From assembly GCA_039029315.1 (NCBI GenBank), contig JBCCGK010000149.1, positions 1 to 22,488 on the forward strand: a DNA stretch of 22,488 bases. Direction: 5' to 3'. Both the position numbers and the translations under genes were made by a program. This document shows positions 1 through 7,825 of the stretch, one piece after another; position 1 is the stretch's first letter; every line of letters starts with the position of its first letter. The DNA comes from JBCCCJ01 sp039029315 (GTDB lineage Bacteria > Bacteroidota > Bacteroidia > J057). Under the pieces are notes generated by a model. The model worked only from the letters and a program-made list of their open reading frames with translations. It ran no database searches and had not been told where the DNA came from.

Positions 1-140
1 ACTTATTTTTTGTATGCGTCTTTTTTCCTCATTCTACAGCTTTTTTTGTTCTCATAGCCCCACTATGAGAACAAAAAAGAGCCTTGTCTGAGAAAAAAAT
101 ACCTCCTAAAAATTCTTAGCACAGATTCCAAAACAGTCTC
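1..140. mobile_element. MITE copy A (5' part outside window)
   Basis: These 140 bases align without gaps to 10561-10700 with ten mismatches (about 93% identity), so this is a second copy of the 162-bp element described there; its first 22 bases lie beyond the window edge. It holds no reading frame and no transposase. The right end, read inward, is GAGACTGTTTTGGAATCTGT, which pairs with the left end seen in copy B apart from a 1-2 base irregularity. The element ends at 140 and the next three bases (TTA, 141-143) fit the TNA target duplication seen for copy B, but the matching left TTA cannot be checked here. Those same three bases are the stop codon of dcd on the minus strand. Mobility in trans by an IS5-like transposase is an inference from end sequence and duplication length. 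Confidence 0.75.
42..78. repeat. Perfect 16-bp hairpin inside MITE copy A
   Basis: Positions 42-57 and 63-78 are perfect inverted repeats (16 bp) around a 5-base loop at 58-62. The arm runs from a T tract through GTTCTCATAG. The T run lies at the 5' side of the stem on both strands, so it does not look like an intrinsic terminator. Copy B keeps the stem with one change that remains a G-U pair in minus-strand RNA. Confidence 0.8.
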
Positions 141-680
141 TTAGAATTTATTCTTCCACATCATAGACTCAACAGGCTTGAGGGTCCGGGTGGTGTATTT
201 TGCATTAGGTTTGTTGTTGTAGGCATTGATGACCTCACCATTTACTTCGAAATAAATCAATTGGCCTACTGGCATCCCTGCATATACACGCACTGCTTGG
301 GTGACCGTAATTTCGAGGGTCCAGGTATTGCAGAATCCAATGTCTCCCTTGCCGGCGGTTGCATGAATATGAATGCCCAATCGCCCAATACTACTTTTTC
401 CTTCCAGAAAAGGTACATGTCGATGGGTCTCCGTATATTCCTCTGTAACTCCCAAGTATAAGGTATTGGGCTGGAGAATGTAGCCTTCCTCGTCAGGGAT
501 CAGAATTTCTTCGATTTGATTGTGCTTCCGGGCATCAAGGACTCGATCATTGTAGACTGCCAGATAGCGTCCAAGGTGGACATCGTAGCTATTGCTGCCC
601 AAACACTCTCGTCGAAATGGTTCTATCAGGATATTGTTGTTCTCGATCTCCTCAAGAATCCGCGCATCAGTTAGGATCAT
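141..680 (-). CDS. dcd: dCTP deaminase
   Basis: This 179-residue protein is a dCTP deaminase, which turns dCTP into dUTP (and ammonia) in the cytosolic pathway to thymidylate. The family core is clear: EGKSSIGR at 93-100 carries the conserved Ser and Arg (R100), HATAG follows at 106-110, and WTLEI at 120-124 holds the catalytic Glu (E123). Length is normal for the family. Some relatives are bifunctional deaminase/dUTPases; I cannot tell which this is. The ATG overlaps the stop of the DivIVA-domain gene by 4 bases (ATGA), so translation is probably coupled, and it is the last gene of a four-gene operon. The stop codon coincides with the presumed target duplication of MITE copy A, which begins at the very next base; the coding sequence appears intact. 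Confidence 0.93.
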   Translation of the reverse strand: MILTDARILEEIENNNILIEPFRRECLGSNSYDVHLGRYLAVYNDRVLDARKHNQIEEILIPDEEGYILQPNTLYLGVTEEYTETHRHVPFLEGKSSIGRLGIHIHATAGKGDIGFCNTWTLEITVTQAVRVYAGMPVGQLIYFEVNGEVINAYNNKPNAKYTTRTLKPVESMMWKNKF

Positions 681-1282
681 AGTTCATTCATGATGTCATC
701 AAAGAGTCTGGAATTGGCTTTGCCATTCTCTTTGGCTCCAAACAAGTTGTCCTCCTGTGAAGGTGGGGGTAGTTTGGATGGTTGCTGTTGTGGGGGTGGT
801 GGTGGTTGGGTTGGGTTGGATTTGGGAGCAGGGAGTTCAGCCATTTCATACCCATTGACATGACTGATCTGTGTTTTGAGAAAAATTTGCAATTGGGTCA
901 GAATCTGGTTCCGTCTTTGTGTCAGTTCCTCTACTTCTCGCAACAGAAGGTTGCGATCATCCTGCCCTTTTCGGACAATTTCCCGAGACCGCACCTCTGC
1001 CTCCCGGATTTTCAATTCTGCCTTTTGTCTGGCATTCTCAAGCGTATCCCTTGCAGACTGCTCTGCCTGCATGAGGGTTTTGTGAAGCATATCCTCCACC
1101 TCTTTGAGGGTAGCATAGCTTGCTTTGATACGCTCGAGTTCTTCTTTGAGGGCTCTCTGCTCAGCCAATTGCTGTTCCCACTCTTGTGACAACGCCTGCA
1201 AAAATGCCTGGACTTCATCTTTGTCAAAGCCCCTTAATGCTTTCTTAAAACTCTGTTGCCGGATCTCAATCGGAGTAATCAT
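677..1282 (-). CDS. DivIVA-domain coiled-coil protein
   Basis: The protein (201 residues from the chosen start) begins MITPIEIRQQSFKKALRGFD, the typical DivIVA N-terminal module, followed by DEVQAFLQAL. A long Glu/Arg/Gln-rich coiled coil covers roughly residues 25-135, then comes a proline/glutamine-rich linker with two Pro runs, and a short conserved-looking tail ending in FDDIMNEL. DivIVA-type proteins self-assemble at curved membranes and act in cell-pole or division organisation in Gram-positives; the role in Bacteroidota is not established. A start 8 codons upstream is possible, but the ATG at 1282 gives the exact DivIVA N-terminus and an ATGA overlap with the WD40 gene. It also overlaps dcd by ATGA. 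A structural or scaffold role is inferred. Confidence 0.85.
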   Translation of the reverse strand: MITPIEIRQQSFKKALRGFDKDEVQAFLQALSQEWEQQLAEQRALKEELERIKASYATLKEVEDMLHKTLMQAEQSARDTLENARQKAELKIREAEVRSREIVRKGQDDRNLLLREVEELTQRRNQILTQLQIFLKTQISHVNGYEMAELPAPKSNPTQPPPPPQQQPSKLPPPSQEDNLFGAKENGKANSRLFDDIMNEL

Positions 1283-2211
1283 ACATGTTCGATTGTCAGT
1301 CTCCACCGGATCAGTCGCCGGTCATCACTACACGAAAGTACGGAATTATCTGCTGTTAACCATAACAACTTATTGACGCTGTGCTTGTGACCATGATTTC
1401 TGGGTCCATCTATAACCTTAAGAAGATCAAAGGTCTGCCCGTCCCACAGCTTGATTGTTTTGTCCCTGGAAGCAGTGAGAAAGTACTGTTGATCGGGGGA
1501 AAAACAGATATCATTGATGGTGAACATATGCGCTGGCAAACTCTTTTCCAATCGGGCTTCCTGCTCAATGTTCCACACTTTGAGATGCGCATCACGCCCC
1601 CCACTCAACAGCTGATGGCCATTGGGATGGATGTGAAGAGAGAAGACCGAACTATCATGGGCCATCCATCTGTTCTTCACTTTCTTTTCTCCTGAATCCC
1701 AATGATGAATATGCTGATCACTACTTCCGATAAACCAGCTTGTATTCCCCCTGACCATTGCCCGCAAATGCTCTGTACTCACTTGAGTTTGTCCCATAAG
1801 CTCCATCGTGGGCAGTTGTATGGCCGACAGCAAGCCTTTTCCCTGCAATACCCACAATATCTGCTGCTGTGTATCTTCCTGTATGTCAAATATGGCTCCT
1901 GCTCCTAGCTGTAGGCTATGTATAAGTTCTTTTTTTTCCAAATGATAGAGATACAAAATCCCTTCACTGGACCCGGCAGCCAATATTTGGTGGGTCGAAA
2001 GATGGGTCAGACTGTAAATGGCTCTCGGGCTTGTCAACAAAGCTTCTCCCTCATCCCAGGCCCCATTCAGGTTCCATCGGGCCACAATCCCATCATCACC
2101 GGAAGAGAACAGAGACCCTCCCTGTTCATCGACTGCCAGCGCATAGAGAGAGCCTTTATGCCCGACATATTCGCCTAGTTTTTCGACTTGTACAGATATT
2201 TTTTTTGTCAA
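1279..2211 (-). CDS. WD40 repeat protein, seven-bladed propeller
   Basis: At 310 residues, this protein consists of seven WD40-like blades and nothing else: each unit ends in a W or equivalent strand (VARWNL, LYLYHL, IHHWDS, LKVWNI, IKLWDG, LIRWRL) and several start with a GH or AH dipeptide. Blades 2 and 3 are degenerate, while blades 5-7 are canonical (SGGRDAHLKVWN, TASRDKTIKLWD). There is no signal peptide or membrane segment, so it is probably a cytosolic scaffold for protein contacts. The most likely start is TTG at 2211, since no in-frame ATG lies between the upstream stop and the first blade. It begins 10 bases after the metallophosphoesterase stop and overlaps the DivIVA gene by ATGA. 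A partnership with the DivIVA protein is an inference from this coupling. Confidence 0.88.
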   Translation of the reverse strand: MTKKISVQVEKLGEYVGHKGSLYALAVDEQGGSLFSSGDDGIVARWNLNGAWDEGEALLTSPRAIYSLTHLSTHQILAAGSSEGILYLYHLEKKELIHSLQLGAGAIFDIQEDTQQQILWVLQGKGLLSAIQLPTMELMGQTQVSTEHLRAMVRGNTSWFIGSSDQHIHHWDSGEKKVKNRWMAHDSSVFSLHIHPNGHQLLSGGRDAHLKVWNIEQEARLEKSLPAHMFTINDICFSPDQQYFLTASRDKTIKLWDGQTFDLLKVIDGPRNHGHKHSVNKLLWLTADNSVLSCSDDRRLIRWRLTIEHV

Positions 2212-2221
2212 ATGAACAATC

Positions 2222-2947
2222 TTATTCGGTATTCTCCTGGAAATATAAATGCTTATTGGTCATATCAAATGCACACAATCGCCCCAAGCCTTCTTTGTAT
2301 TTGGCAAAACAGCCATTGTCTATGTCTAATACCTGATCTTCATCCAGTAAATCGTACATATCCCAGATTTCGTCGAGGTCTACAGGGGTATGCCCATGAA
2401 TGATCACCCGATCCTTGAGCCAGGTCCAGTTGATATCATCGTACCACCATCGAATCCATAGCATAGATTTGAGATCACGCAAAGGATTATGCATGCGCCA
2501 GAGAAATCCATCCCTTTTTTCTCCTCCTTCTTTTTCCCCAACAAAATTCAATCCCGCATGAACCAGGATATATTGATCCACTTCATAATAATAATCCATG
2601 TCCCGGGCAAAGGCAAGATATTTCTCAGGAATACTCCCGGGATTGTCTACCCCGAAACTTGCGAGGGTTTCTTGTCCACCATTGTACAGCCACAGTTCCA
2701 GCTCTTTTTGGTTATGAGCTGCTTTCAACATCATCTCTTCATGATTCCCCTTAAGACAATGTATCTGAAATCCAGCCGATTGGAGATCCATCAAATAATC
2801 AAGCACGCCTTTTGCATCCGGCCCGCGATCAATATGATCACCGAGCACATACAAATGGTCATTGATGGTCAGTTCTATTTGATATTCAACCAGTGTACGG
2901 AATGTTTGAATACAACCGTGAACGTCTGTAACAGCTATCTTACGCAT
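2222..2947 (-). CDS. Metallophosphoesterase, PPP (Ser/Thr phosphatase-like) family
   Basis: This 241-residue cytosolic protein has the full set of two-metal PPP phosphatase motifs: DVHG (8-11), GDHIDRG (36-42), GNHE (67-70), HAG (130-132) and HGHTP (184-188), with a late DIDNG (208-212). This is the bacterial PrpE/PrpA/ApaH-like group, which can act as protein Ser/Thr phosphatase or on dinucleoside polyphosphates; the substrate cannot be read from the sequence. There is no signal peptide. It is the first gene of the metallophosphoesterase-WD40-DivIVA-dcd operon, and its upstream region is shared with the divergent amidohydrolase. A phosphatase, a beta-propeller and a DivIVA scaffold in one operon suggest regulation of a cell-organising process, but that is inference. 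Confidence 0.9.
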   Translation of the reverse strand: MRKIAVTDVHGCIQTFRTLVEYQIELTINDHLYVLGDHIDRGPDAKGVLDYLMDLQSAGFQIHCLKGNHEEMMLKAAHNQKELELWLYNGGQETLASFGVDNPGSIPEKYLAFARDMDYYYEVDQYILVHAGLNFVGEKEGGEKRDGFLWRMHNPLRDLKSMLWIRWWYDDINWTWLKDRVIIHGHTPVDLDEIWDMYDLLDEDQVLDIDNGCFAKYKEGLGRLCAFDMTNKHLYFQENTE

Positions 2948-3036
2948 GAGTGGGTTTCCCTTAACTCTGGGCCAAAAAATAAAATGATTTTGGGAAAGTC
3001 AGGCATTTCCAATTCTTCTGCAAAAGTAATAACTGA

Positions 3037-3053
3037 TTCAGGATTTTCCTGAA
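3037..3053. promoter_or_regulatory. 7-3-7 palindrome in divergent intergenic region (operator candidate)
   Basis: TTCAGGA (3037-3043) and TCCTGAA (3047-3053) form a perfect inverted repeat with a 3-base spacer, within the 147 bases between the divergent metallophosphoesterase and amidohydrolase starts. A dimeric regulator could bind here. A palindrome of this size can arise by chance in such a gap, so only its position supports a role. Confidence 0.3.
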
Positions 3054-3094
3054 AGAACTTCTCATTGTACCTTCCCGCTAAATTTCATCGATAT

Positions 3095-4834
3095 ATGATA
3101 CATCATCAGTCTCTACTCAGCATTCTTTTTGCAGCACTTATCATATGGGGTTGCCAGCAAGATGCTTCTCCCTCCCAAAATGGTTATTTATCCCCAAATC
3201 CAAACGTATCTTCTACGGATATGGTATGTTTTAATGGAAATATCTATACCATGAATGAGAAACAGCCGATGGCAGAAGCCGTGGTTGTCCGTGATGGCAA
3301 GATCGTTTTTGTCGGCGAGATGGAGGAAGCGCGATCTCATTATCCCAAAAATATTCAAGTACTCGACCTTCAGGGTAGAACCATGATTCCAGGCCTGATA
3401 GAGAGTCATGGACACATTCTTGGATTGGGGCGCAGCAAGCGAACACTGAATTTGATGCATGTCAAGAATTATGAAGAATTGGTCGAGATGGTTGCTGAAG
3501 CTGTCAAGACCACACCGAAGGGTGACTGGATTCTGGGAAGAGGATGGCACCAAAGTAAGTGGACACCACAACCCCAGCAAATGATCAAAGGCTACCAGAC
3601 ACATGAAGCATTGAGTGCGGTCTCCCCGGATCATCCGGTATTTTTGACACATGCCAGTGGCCATGCATCTTTCGCCAATGCCAAAGCTATGGAAATCGCA
3701 GGCATAAACCTGGAAACGAAAGTGGGGGAAGATGGGGAGATCATTCGCTATCCAGATGGGAGAGCGACAGGGATCTTTTCTGAAAAAGCGGAAAATCTGG
3801 TTGAAACACATGTTCCCAAATCTACTCCAGAGAGCATTCGTAAAGATCTGCAGGCCGCAATCGACGAATGCCTCAAGTATGGAATCACCAGCTTTCAGGA
3901 CGCAGGCTCCAATCAGCAGGCTATAGACATCTATGAGGAATTTGTTGCTGAAAATAAAATGGGAATCCGGCTGTGGTCTATGTTATCGGGTGGCGATACT
4001 GCATTGCTACGACATTGGTTTCAAAAAGGGCCGCTGGTAGGAGACCACCTTAGTGTACGATCGATTAAGCTATATTCAGACGGGGCACTCGGGTCCAGAG
4101 GTGCATGGCTCCTGGAAGAATATGCAGATCGAAAAGGGCACTTCGGCAATCCAATCATGCCCGTGTCCTATATTCATGAAGTTTCACAAGATGCCCTGAC
4201 TTTTGGGTTTCAGCTGTGTACACATGCGATTGGAGACCGGGCCAATCAAGAAGTATTGAACCAATACGAAAAAGCATTTCTGGCAGCTCCTGATCAGGCG
4301 AAAGACCACAGGTTCCGTATCGAACATGCCCAACACCTTCATCCAGATGACATCCCTCGATTTGGCCAACTGGGCGTCATTGCTTCCATGCAAGGCATTC
4401 ATATGTCGTCTGATCGTCCCTGGGCCATCGACAGACTGGGACTGATGCGGATCAAAGCTGGTGCCTATGTGTGGCAAAAGCTTCTCCAATCCGGGGCAAG
4501 AATCATCAATGGCACAGACACCCCTGTGGAGCCGGTCAATCCTTTTGCCTCCCTCTTTGCTTCCATCACACGACAAACGCTTCAGGGAACCCCGGAAAAC
4601 GGATATGAAGCAGATCAGGCGATGAGCAGACATGAGGCCTTGAAATCTTACACCCTGGATGCTGCCTATGGTGCATTTGAAGAAGCAAAAAAAGGTTCCA
4701 TAGAGGTAGGTAAATTTGCTGACTTCACTGTTCTTTCTGCTGATATTATGAGCATTCCAAAACGAGAAATTTTGGATTTGAAGGTTCTGTTTACCGTTGT
4801 TGGAGGAAAAATTTTGTATATGGGAACTCCTTAA
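3095..4834 (+). CDS. Amidohydrolase family 3 (YtcJ-like) lipoprotein
   Basis: This is a 579-residue amidohydrolase-superfamily protein. The ATG at 3095 gives a lipoprotein signal peptide (LLSILFAALIIWGC, lipid-modified Cys20), so the enzyme is probably anchored in the envelope. Metal-site motifs typical of the YtcJ/NfdA-like group are present: HGH at 105-107, KLYSDGALGS at 325-334, THAIGD with His377, RIEHAQ with His411, and GTDTPVEP with Asp475. The C-terminus has the usual small beta domain (FADFTVLSADI). Relatives hydrolyse N-substituted formamides or other amides, but the substrate here is unknown. A longer TTG start at 3065 is possible but fits the signal peptide worse. It stands alone, divergent from the operon to its left. 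Confidence 0.88.
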   Translation: MIHHQSLLSILFAALIIWGCQQDASPSQNGYLSPNPNVSSTDMVCFNGNIYTMNEKQPMAEAVVVRDGKIVFVGEMEEARSHYPKNIQVLDLQGRTMIPGLIESHGHILGLGRSKRTLNLMHVKNYEELVEMVAEAVKTTPKGDWILGRGWHQSKWTPQPQQMIKGYQTHEALSAVSPDHPVFLTHASGHASFANAKAMEIAGINLETKVGEDGEIIRYPDGRATGIFSEKAENLVETHVPKSTPESIRKDLQAAIDECLKYGITSFQDAGSNQQAIDIYEEFVAENKMGIRLWSMLSGGDTALLRHWFQKGPLVGDHLSVRSIKLYSDGALGSRGAWLLEEYADRKGHFGNPIMPVSYIHEVSQDALTFGFQLCTHAIGDRANQEVLNQYEKAFLAAPDQAKDHRFRIEHAQHLHPDDIPRFGQLGVIASMQGIHMSSDRPWAIDRLGLMRIKAGAYVWQKLLQSGARIINGTDTPVEPVNPFASLFASITRQTLQGTPENGYEADQAMSRHEALKSYTLDAAYGAFEEAKKGSIEVGKFADFTVLSADIMSIPKREILDLKVLFTVVGGKILYMGTP

Positions 4835-4977
4835 GAACAGGAACTGTTACACAGCTATACATTCATTTCCAGCAAAAAAAAAATTATCTGACACACCTGC
4901 ACAACGGAGGCCCCACTCTCTCTGTCTTTCCCAAAAGTTGGTAAGATTTTGGCTTCTACGATACAAACACATTTTCC

Positions 4978-5415
4978 ATGCAATTCAGAAAACGGCTCCC
5001 CTATTTGATATTGATTTTACTTATCATCCCGATCGGACTCGCAAGTAGAAAATTTGACCTGGAACTCCCTTATATCTACGGCAAATACGCACCAGATGTG
5101 TTGTGGGCTACTGTGATCTATCTCGGACTTCGCTTCCTCCTCCCCCAACGGCCATTGGTGTTCGCTGTCATTGGCTCCCTCAGCTTCTCCTATTTGATAG
5201 AAGTCAGCCAATTCTATAATGCTCCATGGATTGATAGTATACGAGCGACCTGGTTGGGAGGACTGATCCTTGGATTTAGCTTTCTCTGGTCAGACCTGGT
5301 GTGCTATGCCTTGGGGATATTTTTGGGCTATGCACTCGATCGGTGGTGGGTACAGAAACATCCCTCCCTCCTGTCTCGCAAAACAGGAATACTTGGGATG
5401 AAAAGTAGGGAGTAG
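4978..5415 (+). CDS. DUF2809 family membrane protein
   Basis: This 145-residue protein has four hydrophobic segments (about residues 8-22, 40-56, 60-76 and 92-120). Family-typical features are IPIGLASRKF near the N-terminus, the APDVLWA segment, EVSQFYNAPWIDSIR in the middle, and the FLWSDLVCYALGIFLGY stretch near the end. DUF2809 is a widespread inner-membrane family of unknown function. The basic tail (about 20 residues) is predicted to lie in the cytosol. It sits 143 bases after the amidohydrolase and 51 bases before the metalloprotease on the same strand, so co-transcription is uncertain. Confidence 0.85.
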   Translation: MQFRKRLPYLILILLIIPIGLASRKFDLELPYIYGKYAPDVLWATVIYLGLRFLLPQRPLVFAVIGSLSFSYLIEVSQFYNAPWIDSIRATWLGGLILGFSFLWSDLVCYALGIFLGYALDRWWVQKHPSLLSRKTGILGMKSRE

Positions 5416-5466
5416 TAGTCTTGAAAGAAATGAAACATTAGTGGGTGGTACCCGTTCAAAATAACT

Positions 5467-7407
5467 ATGCCTCCCACCTGCATACGACTTAACCAAATGC
5501 TCATGAAGGTTCCTTTGTCTTGCTTTCTCTCTTCTCCTTTTCAACATCATAGACGCTTTTCCACCTCTTTGATGATTGGAGCAATGATTCTGACCAGTTT
5601 TCTTCAAGCCCAGCCTCGTCGAAACTGCGGAACCATGGAGCATCTGGAGGATCAGCTTGATTCCAATCCCAATATGTTATATGACATCAGACGGATAGAG
5701 CGTGACACGGAGTTGGCGGCAAAAAGCCTGGAGGAAGACAATAGTATGATTACCATTCCTGTGGTCATACATGTCGTCTACAATTCTGCTACACACAACA
5801 TCAGTGATGAACAAATCTATTCTCAGCTTCGGGTATTGAATGAAGATTTCCAGCGACAAAACCCTGACAGGATTCATACCAATCCGTTGTTTCGGGATGT
5901 TGCCACAGATACACGGATTGAATTCAGGCTGGCAGAGTTGGATCCCAATGGCCAGCCAACGAATGGAATCACTCGAACCAGGACATCCAGAAACCTTTTT
6001 TACTCCTCTGACAATGCTGTCAAATACAGCGCCATGGGAGGGGTAGATCCCTGGCCAACGGGCGAATACCTCAACATATGGATTTGTAATCTAGGATCAG
6101 GCATTCTGGGGTATTCACAATTCCCAGGCGGCCCCTCAGAAACTGATGGAGTGGTGATAGGGTATCGTTATTTTGGGACGACTGGTCCTGTGCGACCCCC
6201 ATTCAATCGGGGACGCACCACCACACATGAGGTTGGACACTGGCTCAACCTTCGACACATCTGGGGCGATGGCCCATGTGGTGCAGATGATCATGTGGAT
6301 GATACGCCCCTGGCAGAACGCCCCCACCACGGATGTATAGAGGCAGCTGAATCATGTGGATCTCCTGATATGGTTCAGAATTTTATGGACTATACAGATG
6401 ATGCTTGCATGAATCTGTTTACCTCCGGACAAGCTGCTCGTATGCGCGCACTCTTTTCAGCTGGCGGAAGTCGGGAGAGCATTCGGTACTCAAGAGGTTT
6501 GCTTCCTGCACAAGAAGAATCCGAGCCAGAACCTGTCATTACATTTTTTCCTCCTGAGCGATTAACAGTAGATGGCGTTACAAGCTCAACCGCAACACTT
6601 AGTTGGGAGGAAATTCCTGGCGTAGACAAATATAAAGTCAGGGTTAGAAAAGTCGGGGAACAGGAGTGGGCAACGCGCACCTTTCTCCAACCATTTGTGA
6701 ATACCAACAGACTTCGCTCTTGTACGGAATATGAATTTGAAGTGGCCAGCCTTGGCACGGATATTCAGAGTACGTTTTCGAATACCTTTTCCTTCCAAAC
6801 GCTAGGATGCACCCAAGCCGTAGCAGATGCAGGCGATGTGGTTCCACGAAATCTTCATACAACGGAAATCATGGGTCGGCAAGCCACCCTCAATTGGGAC
6901 ATTGTGCCCCAGGCGACCAGTTACCAGGTTCAATATAAACAACTTGGGGTCAAGAGAGTGTTTACAAAATTGACCTATCAACCCGCGACAGTCCTGTATG
7001 GACTCACAACAGGTGAAAGATATCTCTATCGAATTCGAGCCAATTTTGCCGATGGCCCTGGCGAATATTCCAAAGTCTCTTCATTTGTGCCCGGTTCTTC
7101 CAACTCGAACACACTGGTATCCCGCCAAAGCAGCCGGATGAGTCGAGAGGCAGGTGCCTACTTCCGAACCTATATGGATGCCCGGACAGGATCTGTCACA
7201 GTGGAGATTGATTTTTATGAAGGAGAAACTGTTCTCATCTCAGTCTTCGACGCCAGCGGTAGAGAAGTTGAGAGTTATGATCCGTTTGCGATCTATGCAG
7301 GCGAGCCTTTTGATCTGGACCTTGGACACCTTCCCGCTGGCAGGTACAGCATCCAACTAGAAGATTCGGATGGGTTCCAGCATGTGAAACAGATTCGAAA
7401 GCAGTAA
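5467..7407 (+). CDS. Secreted M43 (cytophagalysin/pappalysin-type) metalloprotease with FnIII domains and T9SS tail
   Basis: A 646-residue secreted zinc protease. After a basic stretch (HHRRF) and a hydrophobic segment ending FLQAQ (about residue 49) comes the CGTME opening common in bacterial M43 proteins, then TIPVVIHVVYN. The zinc motif HEVGHWLNLRH (254-264) and the Met-turn NFMDY (305-309) place it in the metzincin family M43. Two fibronectin type III domains follow (about 363-445 and 458-540), and a T9SS type A sorting domain ends the protein (VFDASGREV, HLPAGRYSIQL, final KQIRKQ). It is therefore expected to be exported through the outer membrane by T9SS and released or attached at the surface. 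Starts at 5497 or 5503 would also give a signal peptide; 5467 was kept because of its A-rich upstream bases. Confidence 0.92.
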   Translation: MPPTCIRLNQMLMKVPLSCFLSSPFQHHRRFSTSLMIGAMILTSFLQAQPRRNCGTMEHLEDQLDSNPNMLYDIRRIERDTELAAKSLEEDNSMITIPVVIHVVYNSATHNISDEQIYSQLRVLNEDFQRQNPDRIHTNPLFRDVATDTRIEFRLAELDPNGQPTNGITRTRTSRNLFYSSDNAVKYSAMGGVDPWPTGEYLNIWICNLGSGILGYSQFPGGPSETDGVVIGYRYFGTTGPVRPPFNRGRTTTHEVGHWLNLRHIWGDGPCGADDHVDDTPLAERPHHGCIEAAESCGSPDMVQNFMDYTDDACMNLFTSGQAARMRALFSAGGSRESIRYSRGLLPAQEESEPEPVITFFPPERLTVDGVTSSTATLSWEEIPGVDKYKVRVRKVGEQEWATRTFLQPFVNTNRLRSCTEYEFEVASLGTDIQSTFSNTFSFQTLGCTQAVADAGDVVPRNLHTTEIMGRQATLNWDIVPQATSYQVQYKQLGVKRVFTKLTYQPATVLYGLTTGERYLYRIRANFADGPGEYSKVSSFVPGSSNSNTLVSRQSSRMSREAGAYFRTYMDARTGSVTVEIDFYEGETVLISVFDASGREVESYDPFAIYAGEPFDLDLGHLPAGRYSIQLEDSDGFQHVKQIRKQ

Positions 7408-7419
7408 CAAGTTCCTGTC

Positions 7420-7458
7420 TGAGGCATAACCTGTGATCTAATGGATTGAGATGCCTCA
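7420..7458 (+). terminator. Weak stem-loop after the M43 protease gene
   Basis: TGAGGCAT (7420-7427) and ATGCCTCA (7451-7458) form a perfect 8-bp stem starting 13 bases after the protease stop. The loop is long (23 bases) and only three T follow, so this may slow or end transcription but is not a strong intrinsic terminator. Confidence 0.3.
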
Positions 7459-7773
7459 TTTCAGCTTGCTTACAAATGTAATTCCGACCTACAGGAACAC
7501 TCCCTCATTGATCCCAGGGCTAGTAAAACACATCTATTGGCTGGGTGATTGGGAAAAAATCCTTCTACCTACCATCTCAACATTCCCAAAACCGATCAAC
7601 AGGATATGCACACAACTCACTGATTACAAATATATTATACCCTCCCAATCATTCTTTTCCTCCGATACCCTAACCAAATCCCACATCCTCTTTCTTCATT
7701 CTTCGATAATTCCCCTGTCAGTTTTGGTATAAATCCGTAATTCCGCCAGGGAGAACAAAATGGAATCAGCATG

Positions 7774-7825
7774 AATTGCCAATTCCACATTCCTGCCAAC
7801 CCGGAAAGGGGAGGAATTCCCAATT
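7774..7825. repeat. Imperfect hairpin in the non-coding stretch
   Basis: AATTGCCAATTCC (7774-7786) pairs with GGAATTCCCAATT (7813-7825), 11 of 13 positions matching, and the intervening bases contain a further TTCC/GGAA pair. The plus strand continues with a T-rich TTTGTTTATTT. It may be a structured RNA element, a repeat remnant or chance. Confidence 0.35.

Noticed and set aside
42..78. MITE hairpin as intrinsic terminator of the dcd operon
   Set aside because: On both strands the T tract is at the 5' side of the stem and no T run follows the 3' arm, and the stem is not GC-rich.
141..680. dcd truncated by the mobile element
   Set aside because: The length (179 residues) and C-terminus are normal for the family, and TTA would be present in the target before insertion if it is the duplicated site.
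3065..3094. TTG start giving a 589-residue amidohydrolase
   Set aside because: The ATG at 3095 yields a compact lipoprotein signal peptide, whereas the TTG adds ten residues ahead of it.
3188..3811. 207-residue open frame on the minus strand opposite the amidohydrolase
   Set aside because: It lies antisense to a well-supported enzyme gene, and the translation has no coherent domain.
4835..4849. AACAG-GAA-CTGTT inverted repeat after the amidohydrolase
   Set aside because: The arms are only 5 bp with no T run, too short to call a terminator or operator.
7451..7732. 93-residue open frame on the plus strand after the protease
   Set aside because: Composition is driven by pyrimidine-rich DNA, it starts inside the stem-loop, and no recognisable features are present.
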